This document shows, one piece after another, positions 22,090 to 35,100 of a DNA stretch of 64,000 nt (position 1 is the stretch's first letter; each line of letters begins with the position of its first letter). The stretch is from Mactromeris polynyma (taxonomy: Eukaryota > Mollusca > Bivalvia > Venerida > Mactridae), in contig JASFXZ010000001.1 of assembly GCA_032209605.1 (NCBI GenBank), positions 3,658,001 to 3,722,000 of the forward strand, written 5' to 3'. The position numbers and the translations under genes are program-made. Under the pieces are notes generated by a model. That model had not been told where the DNA came from. It ran no database searches and saw nothing but the letters and a program-made list of their open reading frames with translations.

Positions 22090-25000
22090 TTAATGAATAT
22101 CTTCATTTTTCACTAACTTCGGTGCAGTTGGCATTTTGTGGGGATCTGTTGGTAGTCCCTGGACAGCTCTCGACAGCGCATGAGCAGAGTAATATATACC
22201 AATACATCCAAATACTACACCTAGCAGTATGATAGCAATATCAGCCACCTTTTCATACCATTTCATACGATACCACTTCAATCGCAAATGGAAGTGACAT
22301 GGCCATACAAACGAAAGCATGGTTCCAGTGAAACTTCCTATCAATGACATAAGGATAGCAAAATATGGAATAATAATGGCCAGAAACATTGTAATCAATA
22401 CCAGTCCAAATCTCAGTCCAACTGCCCATATTTTTAACTCTTTGTTTTCGCTGAAACACTTGGGAAACACGGTTATTCCTTTGCCACGAAATATTGCTGT
22501 CTCTATTAAATCAACAGCAGCATAGTAAGGTAACGGATATGACAACAAAGCTTTAGCAACTAAGATAATGTTAACTATTATTTTGAATGTCTGAGTGGGT
22601 AAGTTGTTTGTGATGACCTCCTGTGTACTGATGCCCCATGTCAGGAACCCGATGTAGGAAAATATAGCTTTGAATGCAGCCGCAGATATATGGGTCACGT
22701 GCATCATGCAGCTAAACTTCTTCCGGTTCACGAGATTCCCTTCTAAAGCTGGCAGAAATATCTGAGACGTGTAGCTGAACACAATGATTCCTAACGATAT
22801 TGGAAATGTCCAAATATCTATTTTAACCTGTACATCGTTCCATTTCCATGAAGATGATTGTGTTAAGCAATATATGATAATTATAGCGTTTATCGCCATG
22901 TGGGCGACGGAGCACCAAAAGCTGAGCCTCGAGACGCTTTTCAGAGTCTGTAGGAATGCACACGGTAGCAAGAAGAATGTACTAAGTATGATCCATGAAG
23001 ACAAATCGATCAAATTAGGAAAACTACCATCAAGTAGATCACCACTTAGTAACACGTACAATATGCAAGTCATAAGCAATTCAATGATCTGAGCACAATT
23101 AACAATTTTTCCACCAACCGTCTTTCCAAGCACTTCCTCTGCAACTTGTACGTAACTGCTGCGGACTCGAACACGCCTACCCAGTTCGTCCTCTTCATAT
23201 AAGCATTCGACGAGTATCTTACCAGTATAGCAGCATATATACCCCACCAGAACCATGGCAACAAGCGCCCAGTAACCACCTTGCAGTACAGCGTATGGGA
23301 AACTCACAATGAACATACCCTGAAATTGACAACATCAGAAATCCGTCCAATCAGCGACCTCTATTCCACTCGTACATATCGTATGGACAACACGCACGTT
23401 TTCTTAGTCGCAGCTAAGGCTCGTGTATATTTCGTAAAGACAATGCCTCGAGTTATCTATCCTACATAAATACGATAAAGACGTCAGTACTGAAAATCCT
23501 CACTCAAAGATCCCCTCAATAATAAGACCACCTCAATATTAAGAACACAATTTTCAAGTTCATTTTCACTGTTTTGCTCATTATTCAACCTCAATATTAA
23601 GACCAACTCAATATTAGGACCAGTTTTCAATGGTCCCAACGGTGGTTTTATTATCGAGGTTTTACTGTATAGTATTTATAATTCAACTTGATTTTTAAAA
23701 GGTATGAGGGGAATAACGCCATTCTTTCATATGTGTATAGGACAGACACCGAGTGGCGTTGTGTTTGCAAAATGAATGAGAGATAGCGACGGCTTATATT
23801 CTTATATATAATCCGCGGAATTGCCCATCCGACTTAGTCTTCGTGAACTACGCTGATTGGTTGAATTGTTGTGAGCGTGGTCTATGTATAGGATAAAAGA
23901 GAAGGAATTAGTTGCTACAGGGTTATAGACTAAATTAAAAGTGTTTTCCCGGAGGTCTGTATGGGGAGGTACTGTCTTATGTATGTGCCGTTCCCTATAG
24001 CAACTTATTCCTTCTATTTTTTACAATTTACTCCAGATTCATTCAGTTCAGTAAATTTTATCTCTGACAACACATAACCGGAAATAATTATTTACGTTGT
24101 TAATCGTGCGTTCCATCCAATGACATGATCGGGCAAGACAAAGCACAAAATGTGTGCTGAATTTGTTAAGTATTTGGTCAAAGAAATCATTCGCTTGCGT
24201 TCAAAACAAAAATGCTGATTTCGTTAAAATCAAACATTGACATTTTTTATGAAACAACTATGATTGTTTTTCTGTTGATTTGGTTAACATTAAGACGGTA
24301 AGTACCGGACACACAGTCATTTGTACTAGTGAACTAATTTCAACTGATATGTATTGTGACACAGCTTACACATATACCTGTGTTTCTGTCAATGCTCGAG
24401 TAATTATATTCGAAAGAAAAAAAATGTTTTTCAATTATTTTCATGGCACAAAAACTCGAGCATTGGATGTAACTTCTCATATACGCGATTTTGTGACAAA
24501 AACACGAGATATAAGAATGCATTGACCATCACTTTATACAATATTGATCAATATCTGCGAATTCCTACAACGAAGTAATTTCGTCTCTCATTTTAACACA
24601 AACAAGAGTTCTATAGTCCATCACCACAATCATTTTATGTGTTTAGTTCAATACCATTAACCCATAGATCCGATAGTGTCTATGATCTAATTATTCTGGA
24701 TATTTACCGGAAGCAAATGTTTGTGACATTGAAAAGGGTTACTATGGGAATATGTCACATTTCAGTGGTTATTATTCTTAACACAACCATATCTAGTGTT
24801 TTACAAATCGTCGCATTATTTCCAGAACCCCATAACTTGTTGTTCGTCTTTTTGAGAAAAACGACTTTCAAGTTTTACCCTCATGTAGAAATATTGTTAC
24901 ATACAGGGGTTAGGCAATTGCATTTTATTTAGGTTATGTGCATTCCAGAACAATATAGGTAGTACATATAGAATGAGCTAGGAACGACGATTGCAACAAT

Positions 25001-25754
25001 ACCAAATATTCAAAACCGCAAAGTAACTGAGCTCTGGAAATAAGGCGACGAAATGTAACAAGTACTTTCTATAATTAATAATTTAGTTCAAAACATAAAA
25101 TATACATCAAAACCATTGCAGTTATTTTATACGTCAAAATACGTAAAACACTCAGTCGTGTACTGTTTTTTGGAAATCTTAAACTTTTCTCGCACAGAAG
25201 CTGATATGCAAAAATATTTATCGTTTAGATATGCTATAAAATTAGTATCTATCAGTAAATATCAATATAACATTATACCGACAATATTTATCTAATAAAA
25301 TATTAACTAATTATGGATATTAGACATTCTTACAGCTAAAGTGTTTAAATTAATATAAATAGAGCATATTTCACATATAGTATGTAAATGGTAACTTATT
25401 GTAGCGTTTTCATAGACACAATCAATCGAATACCGCGATTAATATGAGGATTAATATATGATTGTAAATGTTGGTAAAATTTACCTGGATAGCATTGGTA
25501 ACATTCCAACCAGCTTGCCATTCTGTTATTTTGTCATCAGCATCATTATACTCATCATCTACACACTTATTCTCAGTTGTATCATTTGTCCAGTCATTAG
25601 CGTCATCTAACTCGTGCCCACTTTCCTCAAATCTCTCATATTTAGCAAACCCAATCTTTTCTTCGTTATTTTCATCACAGCATGGTGAGCAGGACGAACA
25701 TACGGTTTTTAGAACATTCATTGATAAAGGCAGGTGTTCCCAAAAATTGACCAT
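22090..25754 (-). CDS. SLC32A1: vesicular inhibitory amino-acid transporter (VGAT/VIAAT)
   Basis: There are two coding exons: 25,754-25,485 and 23,319-22,090 (stop TAA 22,092-22,090). They total 499 aa against about 525 in human. The protein loads GABA and glycine into synaptic vesicles, driven by the proton gradient. The acidic cytosolic N-terminus leads into WQAGWNVTNAIQ, split by the intron directly before GMFIVSFPYAVLQGG, a near match to vertebrate VGAT. Other family blocks are CCYTGKILVECLYEE, NCAQIIELLMTCILYV, FPISLGIIVFSYTSQIFLPA and LVAKALLSYPLP. About ten TM segments are visible. The start is the first ATG after an in-frame stop (25,844-25,842). The 2.2-kb intron holds a MITE. The gene is a marker of inhibitory neurons, and its presence implies a nervous system. 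The identity is very likely. Confidence 0.93.
23498..23669 (-). mobile_element. 'CAGTAAAACC' MITE in the VGAT intron
   Basis: The right end GAGGTTTTACTGTA is intact. The left end is eroded. The interior shows repeated AAGACCACCTCAATATTAAG, the complement of the family's GAGGTGGTCT words. Confidence 0.65.
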
Positions 25755-27231
25755 CTCTCTGCTTTGTTGTGACCCTAATCTTATGGCTGCCTTTAACTTT
25801 AAAACTTGTGTTATACTTATTTTATCACTAAAGTCACCGTCTTAAAGACATGGTAAGATATTATGATTATAATTAATCAAATACATCTACAACAGAATAA
25901 ATTAAGCATTTATTCCAAGATATCTCAACCATCTACATCTAACGTCCGATGTGCCTAACGTCGTCTTCCGCTCCAAGCTTGTTCTGAATTATATAAAGTG
26001 GAGACACTTTGCCGTTCGTCGGAAAATTGGATTATGAGGTTTGACTTGTGATCCTCAAATGAAAGAAAAAATAATCAGAACGATAGAAAGCTTCCATCAC
26101 AGAGTAACATCCGACAAAACGAACAGCAATTATAACAACCAAGAAACTACGGTCTAGCAGGATTACTTGGGAATTTATCCAAGTGCGTAGCGTTTTAAGA
26201 TATCAACTTCAATGTATGAAAATGTTGGAATATATACCTGCTTATATTACTGCATTATGCCTTTATAGACACATTGGAACCAAAGCACTAAATCACCTTA
26301 ACTTTTAAGATCCCATATATATATGAAGATGGTTTATATCTCAAAAGGTTGAGCCAAATTGTTCCCCAGGACATGGTTACTTGGTGTAGTATTGCTTGTC
26401 CACTACAGCCCCTCCCACTACGCCAATGCAAGAAACAGATTCGTAATATTGACAGAAGCACTCTCAAGCCTCACCCAATATTAGCTGTTTATACTTTAAT
26501 AAAGAGGAAAGCTACTTGCAGAAAATTGAAGAGATCTTAATAAAGTCCCAATTATTCAGACGGCGGATTTAATATAAATCCCAACGCCAAATAACACAGA
26601 GAGCAGCAGACGAAGTAATTTCCCGACAAGTGTCAACAACTGTTTATGCCCAAAACCACATTTAGTAAATGATTTTAGAATATCAGAAATCTTATTATAT
26701 ACTTGTAAGAATAAATCAACGTAAAATACCAGAGGCAGCGCTTTTTAATAAAAATATGACAAAAGTAAAAAAAAAATGAAAATGAGGCCACATTGTATTT
26801 CATGCCTGAATCGTGATTTTAATTAAAACTATGTACAACTAACATTACAGCGTCCTGACATTCGTTCTCTTCTTAGGTAGCTTTATGGTAGTTTCAAATG
26901 ACCAACGTTTCAACTTACAAAAATACCCTTTGTTTGTTTGATATCAATGTGTTTCCAAACAGAAAGTAGTCGCTTTTAAACACCAAAACGGAAACAGGAA
27001 TATTTAAATATATCGTATTGATTACGTTCAGGGAATGCCAGTAGGCGTTATTACATAATATAATGTTTTGACAGAATACGTCAATTGAACACGTTATGCC
27101 TAGAGTTTTTCAGTGACAGCAAAGTTTCTTCGAAGAAAGTTTGGAGTTAGATGTCTTATTTATTCCATAAGTATGTAAAATTCAACAAAGTAAAGACGAG
27201 GCAAGAATGTCGTTCCTTATCAAATATTATA

Positions 27232-27410
27232 TTTTTAAAGCGGCATGATAATTGCTATGTAATTATGGGATTTACAACCTCTTCTGTAAATAACGTCATT
27301 TCCAGAAAACGTCACATGTGATGAAATGACGTCACTTACAGAAGAGGTTGTAAATCCCATAGCAGCGCTCATATATTAATTACATAACAATTATCAGGCC
27401 GCTTTAAAAA
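27232..27410. mobile_element. palindromic MITE, copy 1, with TGACGTCA
   Basis: Nearly the whole 179 bp is one inverted repeat. TTTTTAAAGCGGCATGATAA at the left faces TTATCAGGCCGCTTTAAAAA at the right, and GGGATTTACAACCTCTTCTG faces CAGAAGAGGTTGTAAATCCC. The left arm has lost about 16 bp. TGACGTCA, a consensus CRE, is at 27,327-27,334. Confidence 0.8.
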
Positions 27411-27927
27411 TAAAGAATGTCAATTAAACCATAACCAATCAACGATTGCATAAATTACATTGTAACAAATAAGACAGTCGACAGTCTAATTATCCATTTA
27501 TCAAATTTTCTACCATATATTAAGTCAGGCGAATACGGGCATATTAGATTCAAATTACACGTCGATAAATTGTGATCTGGTAATAATTTTGCGCGCTGGC
27601 ATTGTCCAAGACTTAATTTCGATAAACTTATGATGTATTCAGCAATTTGTATACTTTGCGTAACAGGCGAACATATCAATAAATCAATTTAATTGACTGG
27701 AACTTAATAACGAATACAATTCTAAGTCTCAGAAATAAACGATGCATGATCTCAATCAGGAATGATAGATCGTTTCAAATGTGAGATTAAATATAAACTG
27801 TCCCGATGTTTGGTGGTTATCTTGAAATGTAAGTGCGAGTATGGTATGCACACATGACATGTGTGGTTCAGTTTCTAGGTCAGGGCTGTTATTGTCCTAT
27901 TTACTCCGATTCAAATCATTCCATACG

Positions 27928-28085
27928 TACAGTAAAACTTCATATATAGACCGTCTAGAAATTAAGACCAACCAATCAATAACACCGTATTTTCCCTGGA
28001 CCAGCTTTTAATTTTTCTTCTATATTTTTATTCCGATTATCAGACCATCTTTTAACGGATTTTCATCAGAACAATTATCATTAAG
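27928..28085 (+). mobile_element. degenerate 'CAGTAAAACC' MITE
   Basis: The left end TACAGTAAAACTTC and an interior AATTAAGACCAACC are recognisable. The right end is lost against the neighbouring SINE tail. Confidence 0.45.
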
Positions 28086-28099
28086 GTTTCATCGTAATG

Positions 28100-28395
28100 T
28101 TTACATAATGTTTGGTTGTTTTACTGCGTTTAACGCCCTTACTCAACATTTGGACAGTCATATATAGTGGTCAGTTGACCTTAGAACCAGTTTTCCTGGT
28201 ATTACTTATCAACCAGTACTAACTTGGCCTTCCGCAAGCAGCTGACAACTTTCCCACATGAATCAGAGGTGGAGGACATATGACCGAAGCCAAATGTTAC
28301 GGAAGGACAAGACACCCCCCGCTCGGATATCGAACTCGGACATCCCAGATGACATCCCTGTGCTCTACCAACTGAGCGAAACGGGCGGGATTTAC
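28100..28395 (-). mobile_element. nearly complete tRNA-derived SINE
   Basis: On the minus strand, the head (28,395 to about 28,310) has GCTCAGTTGGTAGAGC (D-arm and box A) and GAGTTCGATATCC (box B). The core has CCACCTCTGATTCATGTGGG then AAAGTTGTCAGC. The tail has GACTGTCCAAATGTTGAGTA and GGCGTTAAACGCAGTAAAAC. The same core recurs at 18,690. The anticodon and T stems do not pair well, so this is not a functional tRNA. The family resembles mollusc V-SINE/RUDI-type elements, by inference only. Confidence 0.65.
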
Positions 28396-29904
28396 ATAGG
28401 GTAGTTCATATTTTGTTGAGCCAGTTCGATGATAAATGAGTTTCCCAAGGATCACAACCGAAGAATAACATATATATATATTCAGTGCTACCCAAACCAT
28501 GTGCAATATTTCGTTAAAGAATGCGTAACGTGCATTTATCATGTAACCAACTGTACACTATATCACAGGTTACACTGTTGTATCCGAGTAATTAGCTTAG
28601 TAGAGTCATATGTCCTTAAAGATTATATAATCAAAGGTTGAATATCATAATAATCAGTTATCAGATTGTTGGTGTATTGCCTTTATAAATATGGTTGATA
28701 ACAGTACATTCACACTTCTTACAATCAGATACTGGTCAGATAAATGTGTATGGGATAGATACATGCTGTGATTTCACAATCATCTGAAAATTGTCCATTA
28801 ATTGTGTCACTTATGAAATCTAACAATTAAGATCACGTAACCATCACCCCAAAGTTAGAGCACAGTGAGCTTAGGTCTGACTTGATAGCGATGATACATC
28901 ATGGTAGGAAACAACCCGCCCGAAAATTTGCAAATTCTAAATTTTCTTTTTTAAGATTTTATTGTCTTTAGGCATCACATTTTATGGAGAAGTGACCATA
29001 ACTGAAAAGTCAAGTAAGACAATACTAGATTAATTCATTAGTCTTTATTGTGATTATAGACGTTACATATTTAAAATTCATGGAGAGTCAAACATCCGGC
29101 TAACAGTCCAAGGGTATTAAAGTTATTTGTTCACCGTTAAAGCTACGACTGAATTTTTTATTGTTTGACATGTGCGACGTGTGTAAATTAAGAAGTCCCT
29201 AAGTCCATGTTACTGCAGTACAAACAAAACAACAAACAATAGTCAGGTCGCATGCATAAGTATTTGACCGTATTACAGTAACAAAACATTGATTGTTTCT
29301 TTGTTAAGTGTAGTCACGGCATGTGATTCCCACTCTTCCCTGGTCATGTCAGTCAGGCGGAAGTACAAAGTATCAACCTCTTCATTCCGTTCTTTATTTC
29401 CCAAGGTATTATAAACTATAACGTACGAAACAATTCATATTGAAAGTTCAATGTATCATTATCTTCAAGATGTTACATCAATGAACTTATGAGGGCTGGA
29501 TAATTCGATCTCGGTCAGTACTTTGTGAAGCACATTGGCAGGCAACTATTAATCGTAAAGACAAGTCAAGTCAAGTCTAGTAAACTTTATTTAGAAGTCG
29601 GTTTTTCATTACATAGTAAACAAAAACTCTACCGAGCTTTCGTTCCGACTATTTCAAAGAAACATTAAAACAGATATCAATTCAGTTAACATAACAGGCA
29701 TGAAACAAGACAGCAATACAACTACATAAATATAAGGGAGGTTACGTCTAAAATATCATTATCACATGCATATATTAAAATAAAAAATCAATTAAGACAT
29801 ACATGTACATATATGACAAGTTTTAGTGCGACATCTACTAACAATAGTTCAGAGTAAGTTCAGTTACATGTTAAAATCCTATTAAAAGTAAGCAATATTT
29901 TCCC

Positions 29905-30035
29905 CATATGGCAACATGAACACGAAGTGACCATATGAAGTAATTCCTGCTTGCAAATAGTGACATCACATGTTGCGTTTTCTTGAAATGACGTCACTTA
30001 CAGAAGAGGTTGTAAATCCCATAGCAGCCCTCAAA
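29905..30035 (+). mobile_element. palindromic MITE family, copy 2
   Basis: It shares GAAATGACGTCACTTACAGA and AGAGGTTGTAAATCCCATAG with copies 1 and 3. It also has a left part, CATATGGCAACATGAACACG followed by AAGTGACCATA, shared with copy 3. TGACGTCA is at 29,989-29,996. Confidence 0.7.
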
Positions 30036-31287
30036 TAGTGATATCGCCTATATATGGTGCTTGAATGTAAATAGGATTTGACAAGAATACGAAATATGTT
30101 TTAATGACAAGTACATAAATAGCTTGATATAAACAGTCAAGTTTTGATCGGTAAGATGAGGTAAAATGTTTACCTCCCAGGGATATGGGTATCGTTATAA
30201 GAGAAAGCCAGTCTTATTTTTTCATCAATCCGTAGTCAATTTTAACGCCATGTAAAATTGTATACAATTTCTTTCAGACTTCGCGAATAAAACAACAACA
30301 TACAATACATGTGTATGATATTTCTTTACTCCATGCTTTTAATCTGGTATGTTTCAATGCTTAACTGATCTAAAACCTTCAAATGCTGATGAATTAAAAG
30401 CACAAATATGAAAATCAAATAATACAATAGTAAAATAATGATAAAATAAATGTTAAAAACTGGATGATTTCGTTATATCGGACACTTGGCACGTGTCGTT
30501 AAACTGTAGATACAAATACATCAGTATTTAGTATCAAATATGTCAATTAAATTGATAAAGCGATAACCGACATTGACACAAACGAACCCTTGATCTACGT
30601 CTATCTAGATGGTATATACAAACATCCCAAATATCACTTGTACCTAGATATATTATTGCACCAAAAGGCAAAGTACAATGTTGAATTACATACTACTACC
30701 GTATATACTTAAAGTAATATTATGCTCATTTTTGTTCAATTGTTTACCGAAACAAACATGAAAAATATATTTTCCTATAGTTAAACATCAATAAACATGC
30801 ATTAACAAAGAATGAACTCTTAATGTATTGATCCACATTTGTTGAAGAAAGATGTATTTTCATCATAAAATGTAAAAAGAAACTTCCAGTGTTTTTAACA
30901 ATCGGGTTATTTTACAAGTTGTGTCTATTAGTAATATGGTAAAAAAAGATATATCCAATCGGTTATACATTGCAATGGTTCTTATTAGAGATGTTTTAGC
31001 CAATGTAACAACAATACTGGATGAAGCCAATTCAAACATGTTATGTTCAAACGAGCCAGATACATAAAGTGAATATATCGTCATCTAAAGACAGTCGACA
31101 CAATATATCTGAGAAATATTCCTTGATAAAGTACAATTTCATGAGAAATGTTCTCGAAAAAGTCGCAGATTGTTGCAAATGCATATAACAATTAAATTTC
31201 GTGGCAAAAAATATTCCATTTGTATACATCCGAAGTTGTGTGTTTACACTTCAATTACCGAACTGTTCCTTGTCTATATGGTTCGTG

Positions 31288-31495
31288 GAAATACGTCATT
31301 TTCAGAAAACGTCACATGTGACGTCACCATGTACTGACAGTAAGTAATATATGCCCAATATGGCAATATGAAAACGAAGTGACCATACGGAGTAAATATT
31401 GTTCCTGGGTGCAAATAGTGACATCACTTGATGCATTTTCTTGAAATGGCGTCACTTACAGAAGAGGTTGTAAATCCCATAGCAGCGCTCATATG
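31288..31495 (+). mobile_element. palindromic MITE family, copy 3
   Basis: It contains both family ends, ACGTCATTTTCAGAAAACGT on the left and CAGAAGAGGTTGTAAATCCC near the right, plus the internal AACGAAGTGACCATA block of copy 2. A TGACGTCA is at 31,319-31,326. The one near the right end has mutated to TGGCGTCA. It ends about 575 bp upstream of the TATA box of the lipid transfer protein. Confidence 0.7.
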
Positions 31496-32069
31496 TAACT
31501 TTTCGATTCCAATGCTCATGTTTATTCAACTTTGATATACAAATACAACTTTATTCGCTTTAAAATGTAATGTTTTCTTAATATTACAACAACTGTAAGT
31601 AACATTGCTAAAATAGTATAAAGTCAATCCGGCCACATAAAAAGTGCTCATTCTACAAATAAGATGGGTTTCGTGTAATATTTTAGCAATTAAACCATGT
31701 AAGAAAAAAAAATTCATACGCTTTCCTGATAATCTAAGACTATAGTTAATATAAACGTTAGTGAGGTATAAGGATCATTCAATCGCAATGACAACAATGA
31801 TGTTTACAATTATGTTCACTTAACTTAAAATAATAGTTTATACTAAGCACCATTTTGTATACGTATATCTTTCTTCATTACCCAATCATATAATTCAATT
31901 CAACTACACTCATCACAACAAACGTAGCAGTAAATTTATGGATTTTGTTGACAATAAAAAAGCTTACATATTTATCCGCGAGCTTATTATAATAAATACG
32001 ACAAGATGCTGAATCAGTGACAATGTGGACTTTGCCTGTGTATTTCGAGGACTGACCTCACAATTGATG

Positions 32070-32077
32070 TATAAAAG
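32070..32077 (+). promoter_or_regulatory. TATA box of the lipid transfer protein gene
   Basis: TATAAAAG lies 104 bp before the main ATG. A start site about 25-30 bp downstream, near 32,100, would give a 5' UTR of about 80 nt. Strong TATA promoters are common for abundant secreted proteins. An upstream non-coding exon cannot be excluded. Confidence 0.55.
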
Positions 32078-32101
32078 GGACACCACGAACCAAGAGTCCA
32101 T

Positions 32102-32143
32102 ATGAGTGGAGGTGATACATTATATGCAGACGACTGTAGTTAA
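32102..32143 (+). other. short upstream ORF (13 codons) in the 5' leader
   Basis: ATG 32,102 opens MSGGDTLYADDCS and stops at TAA 32,141-32,143, ahead of the main start at 32,181. A second upstream ATG at 32,124 is in frame with the main start with no stop between. It would add 19 residues, but its context is weak, whereas the main ATG has A at -3 and G at +4. Both depend on transcription starting near 32,100. Confidence 0.4.
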
Positions 32144-32180
32144 ACACCAACAAGTTATTTATATATTTACAAAGCCCAAG

Positions 32181-35100
32181 ATGGGGCTCGTGTTATTTGG
32201 TGTTATTGCTCTTGTAGCTGCGACATTTGCAGGTTGGTTTTCTTTATTATATATCACTTTAAACGATTAGGTTTAATATTGAATATTTTGATAATTTTAT
32301 TTGTTCTTTGCGTGGAAATGTGATATTAAGTTTTTAATAGACTTTAACGATATTCTTTCATCTCTTCAGTTCTTTCTTTGGTTTTGCTATGTACTGTGTT
32401 GCTTATTGTTAATAATGTGATCTCCAATGTAAAATTAGGCTACCGTAGACTTTACAAATATGGAAGTAGGCAATTTTATTGTTGTTGATTTTTCTTATTC
32501 CGTATTTTAACACAGGCTTGTTTTCAATATACAACATGATAGAAATATACGACTCAAATTATACTCATTTGAACAAATAATAAAACTAGATCAATGTTTG
32601 CCATTTCTATTTCATATCACTCGTACTAAATTAGAAACATAGGCTGGTTTTTATACCACATACAACACTGCTATATGTGTCAAATGAACGCCCAACAACA
32701 TATGGTAATATTACGAAACATACATAAAATGACAATTCTGTACCTTTTAAATATATTTATCAACATTTTTTATAAGATGGATACCATTCTTTCAGGACCA
32801 ATACAAGAGGTTAGAGTATCAGACACATGCGCTCGACAATGTACTGGTAAGTAGTTTATACATTATTTTAGATTAATTATAAAACATTTTATATTAATCA
32901 TTAAAGTAATTGATACTTAGTGTATATGATGTATGCTTTATGTGATGTCAAATGCTGTATACTCGATTTGTGTTTATGAAAGCGCATTCTTCATGTTGAC
33001 AACAACAATATGAACATGTATGTATGACGCATGTATTTACACGCATATATGTGTACATTATTGTATTTTAGTGTCGAATCAATTCAATTATGAAACTGGA
33101 ACAACATATGAATTTACATATGAAACTGAACTGAGAACCGCTGTCCAAGGTGCATCCGAAGATCATGCCGGAATTCTCATGAAGTCAAAGGCCTATCTCG
33201 ATTTCATCTCCAAATGTGAAATGGTCCTTAGGGTAAGAATTTTTTTCGAATATTGAGAAATAATTTTTACTATATGAATATCATTAATTAACAAAGCATA
33301 ATGCCAAGATCGCTAAACAGTTTCCTTGCGTAAATCTGGAAATGTTAATATTTGAAAAATAAAAAAGGTAATATTTTGTTCAAATATTAGCTTATGGGCT
33401 TCAACTATTCATATGTTCTTCTATTTAGTTGGACGATGTCAAGCTTATGGAACATGATCCAGACACATCTTCCATGAAACCTGTGATATCTGCTCTTGTT
33501 GCTGAACTTGAAAGCAATCCTCTGACAGTATCTTTCCAAGATGGTAATGTTGAAGAACTCTGCTTATCTAAGCCAGAAAGTGAAGAAGTTCTCAACATCA
33601 AAAGAGGAGTGTTGTCACTTATCCAGAACAACATGGACGATATAAATACAGACCAAACCGTCACTGAGGTATTTAACGTCTCTTCTACATGCTTATATCT
33701 ATATTTGTATAATTACTTATTTGGACATGTGATTTTATTTCTTTAAACATTCCAAAACGGTATCGCTGAATAATACGGCACCTAAAGCTAATATAATATC
33801 TGATTGAAAACCTGAAATTTAGTTCTTGCAAAAAAAAACTATCAACTGAAAAGCGAAGTCGTGTAAGAGATATGTCCGAATGAATGCACCGTTGCATTTA
33901 CATAATTTGACACCTTTGTTTAGTCTTGCCCACAAATAAAACTTCACATTGTACAATAGTACTCCAAATAGGTTGTCGTACAAATCGCGTTTCTGTATAA
34001 GATATTCACTGTTGATGTTTCATATTTCAGACCGATGTATCTGGTGAATGTGAAACAGAATACACATCAGAGGATAAAGGCTGGTATAATAAACTCATTA
34101 AAAAGTCAAAGAATCTACTTGGATGTAAACAACGACAAGCTAGCAACATTGCTGTCGACAGTATTCCATACAATTCTGACTCGGTAAGATATTTATCTGC
34201 TCTAATTTTCACGGATGTTTTCATCATTGCAAGATTCTGTTTTTATAATTGATCTTTAATATAATTTATCTTTAATCTTCACGTACTCCGGGAAGTTTTA
34301 CAGAGAGGCACAGTTTATACCGCATCTTTTCTAATATTAGACTCTATATTTCCAGGACATACAATCACTTCCACTGATTAAGAGTACACATGAATGTGAA
34401 CAGGAGATAACAACCACAACAGGACGTCTTCAGTACGCCAAATGTCAAGAACGTCATAGTTTTGCTCCATTCTCAAGACTCGACAGTGGAGCCATTACAC
34501 ACAACACACAGACTCTAACTTTCGTAAAGGAGTTCAAGTCAACATCTAAACCAGGTTTTATATTTAACTTTTTACACATGCGGTATATTTATTGAATTTA
34601 GTGTAAGTTGTAAATTAGTATGAACTTTTAAAACACTGGTGGAAAATTGTTTTAAGCGAACATACAATAGATACACTGCAGAGAAAACAAGCGTTAAACA
34701 TGAAGTATGAATGTAAAATTAATACTAGTTGTAGTTGTCTACGAAATTTTGCAAATTGCTTAGAGAAAACATGTTTCAATTACATATGTATTACCTAATA
34801 TCAAGCGTCACAATGTAATAAATGAAGACATTATTTGCATTCTACATACTGGCATATTTATTTATTATTCTGGTGTCATTACATGGTTTCTGTCATCTGA
34901 ACATTTTTATTGCAGCTCAAGTTATTCAAAGAGCCCCAATACAGTTCCAACATGAAAGCGATAGCAGTGAGTCTACACCATTGAAAGACTTAGAACGAAA
35001 ACTTATGGAAATTTGTGAAGATACACAGAATGGTGTTACCACTGAAACTCCAAATCTCTTCACGTCTTTGGTTAAAGTTATGAAAACAATGAAAAGCAGT

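Larger units (their letters stand above)
25845..32069. other. intergenic region between VGAT-like gene and lipid transfer protein
   Basis: This is an AT-rich 6.2 kb with no supported gene. The promoter and any non-coding 5' exon of the VGAT gene must lie in its left part, but no clear core element stands out. It contains one MITE (27,928), one SINE (28,100-28,395), and three members of a palindromic MITE family (27,232; 29,905; 31,288). Near 29,565-29,645 is a CAAGTCAAGTCTAGTAAACT stretch that could be an old retroelement tail. Confidence 0.6.
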
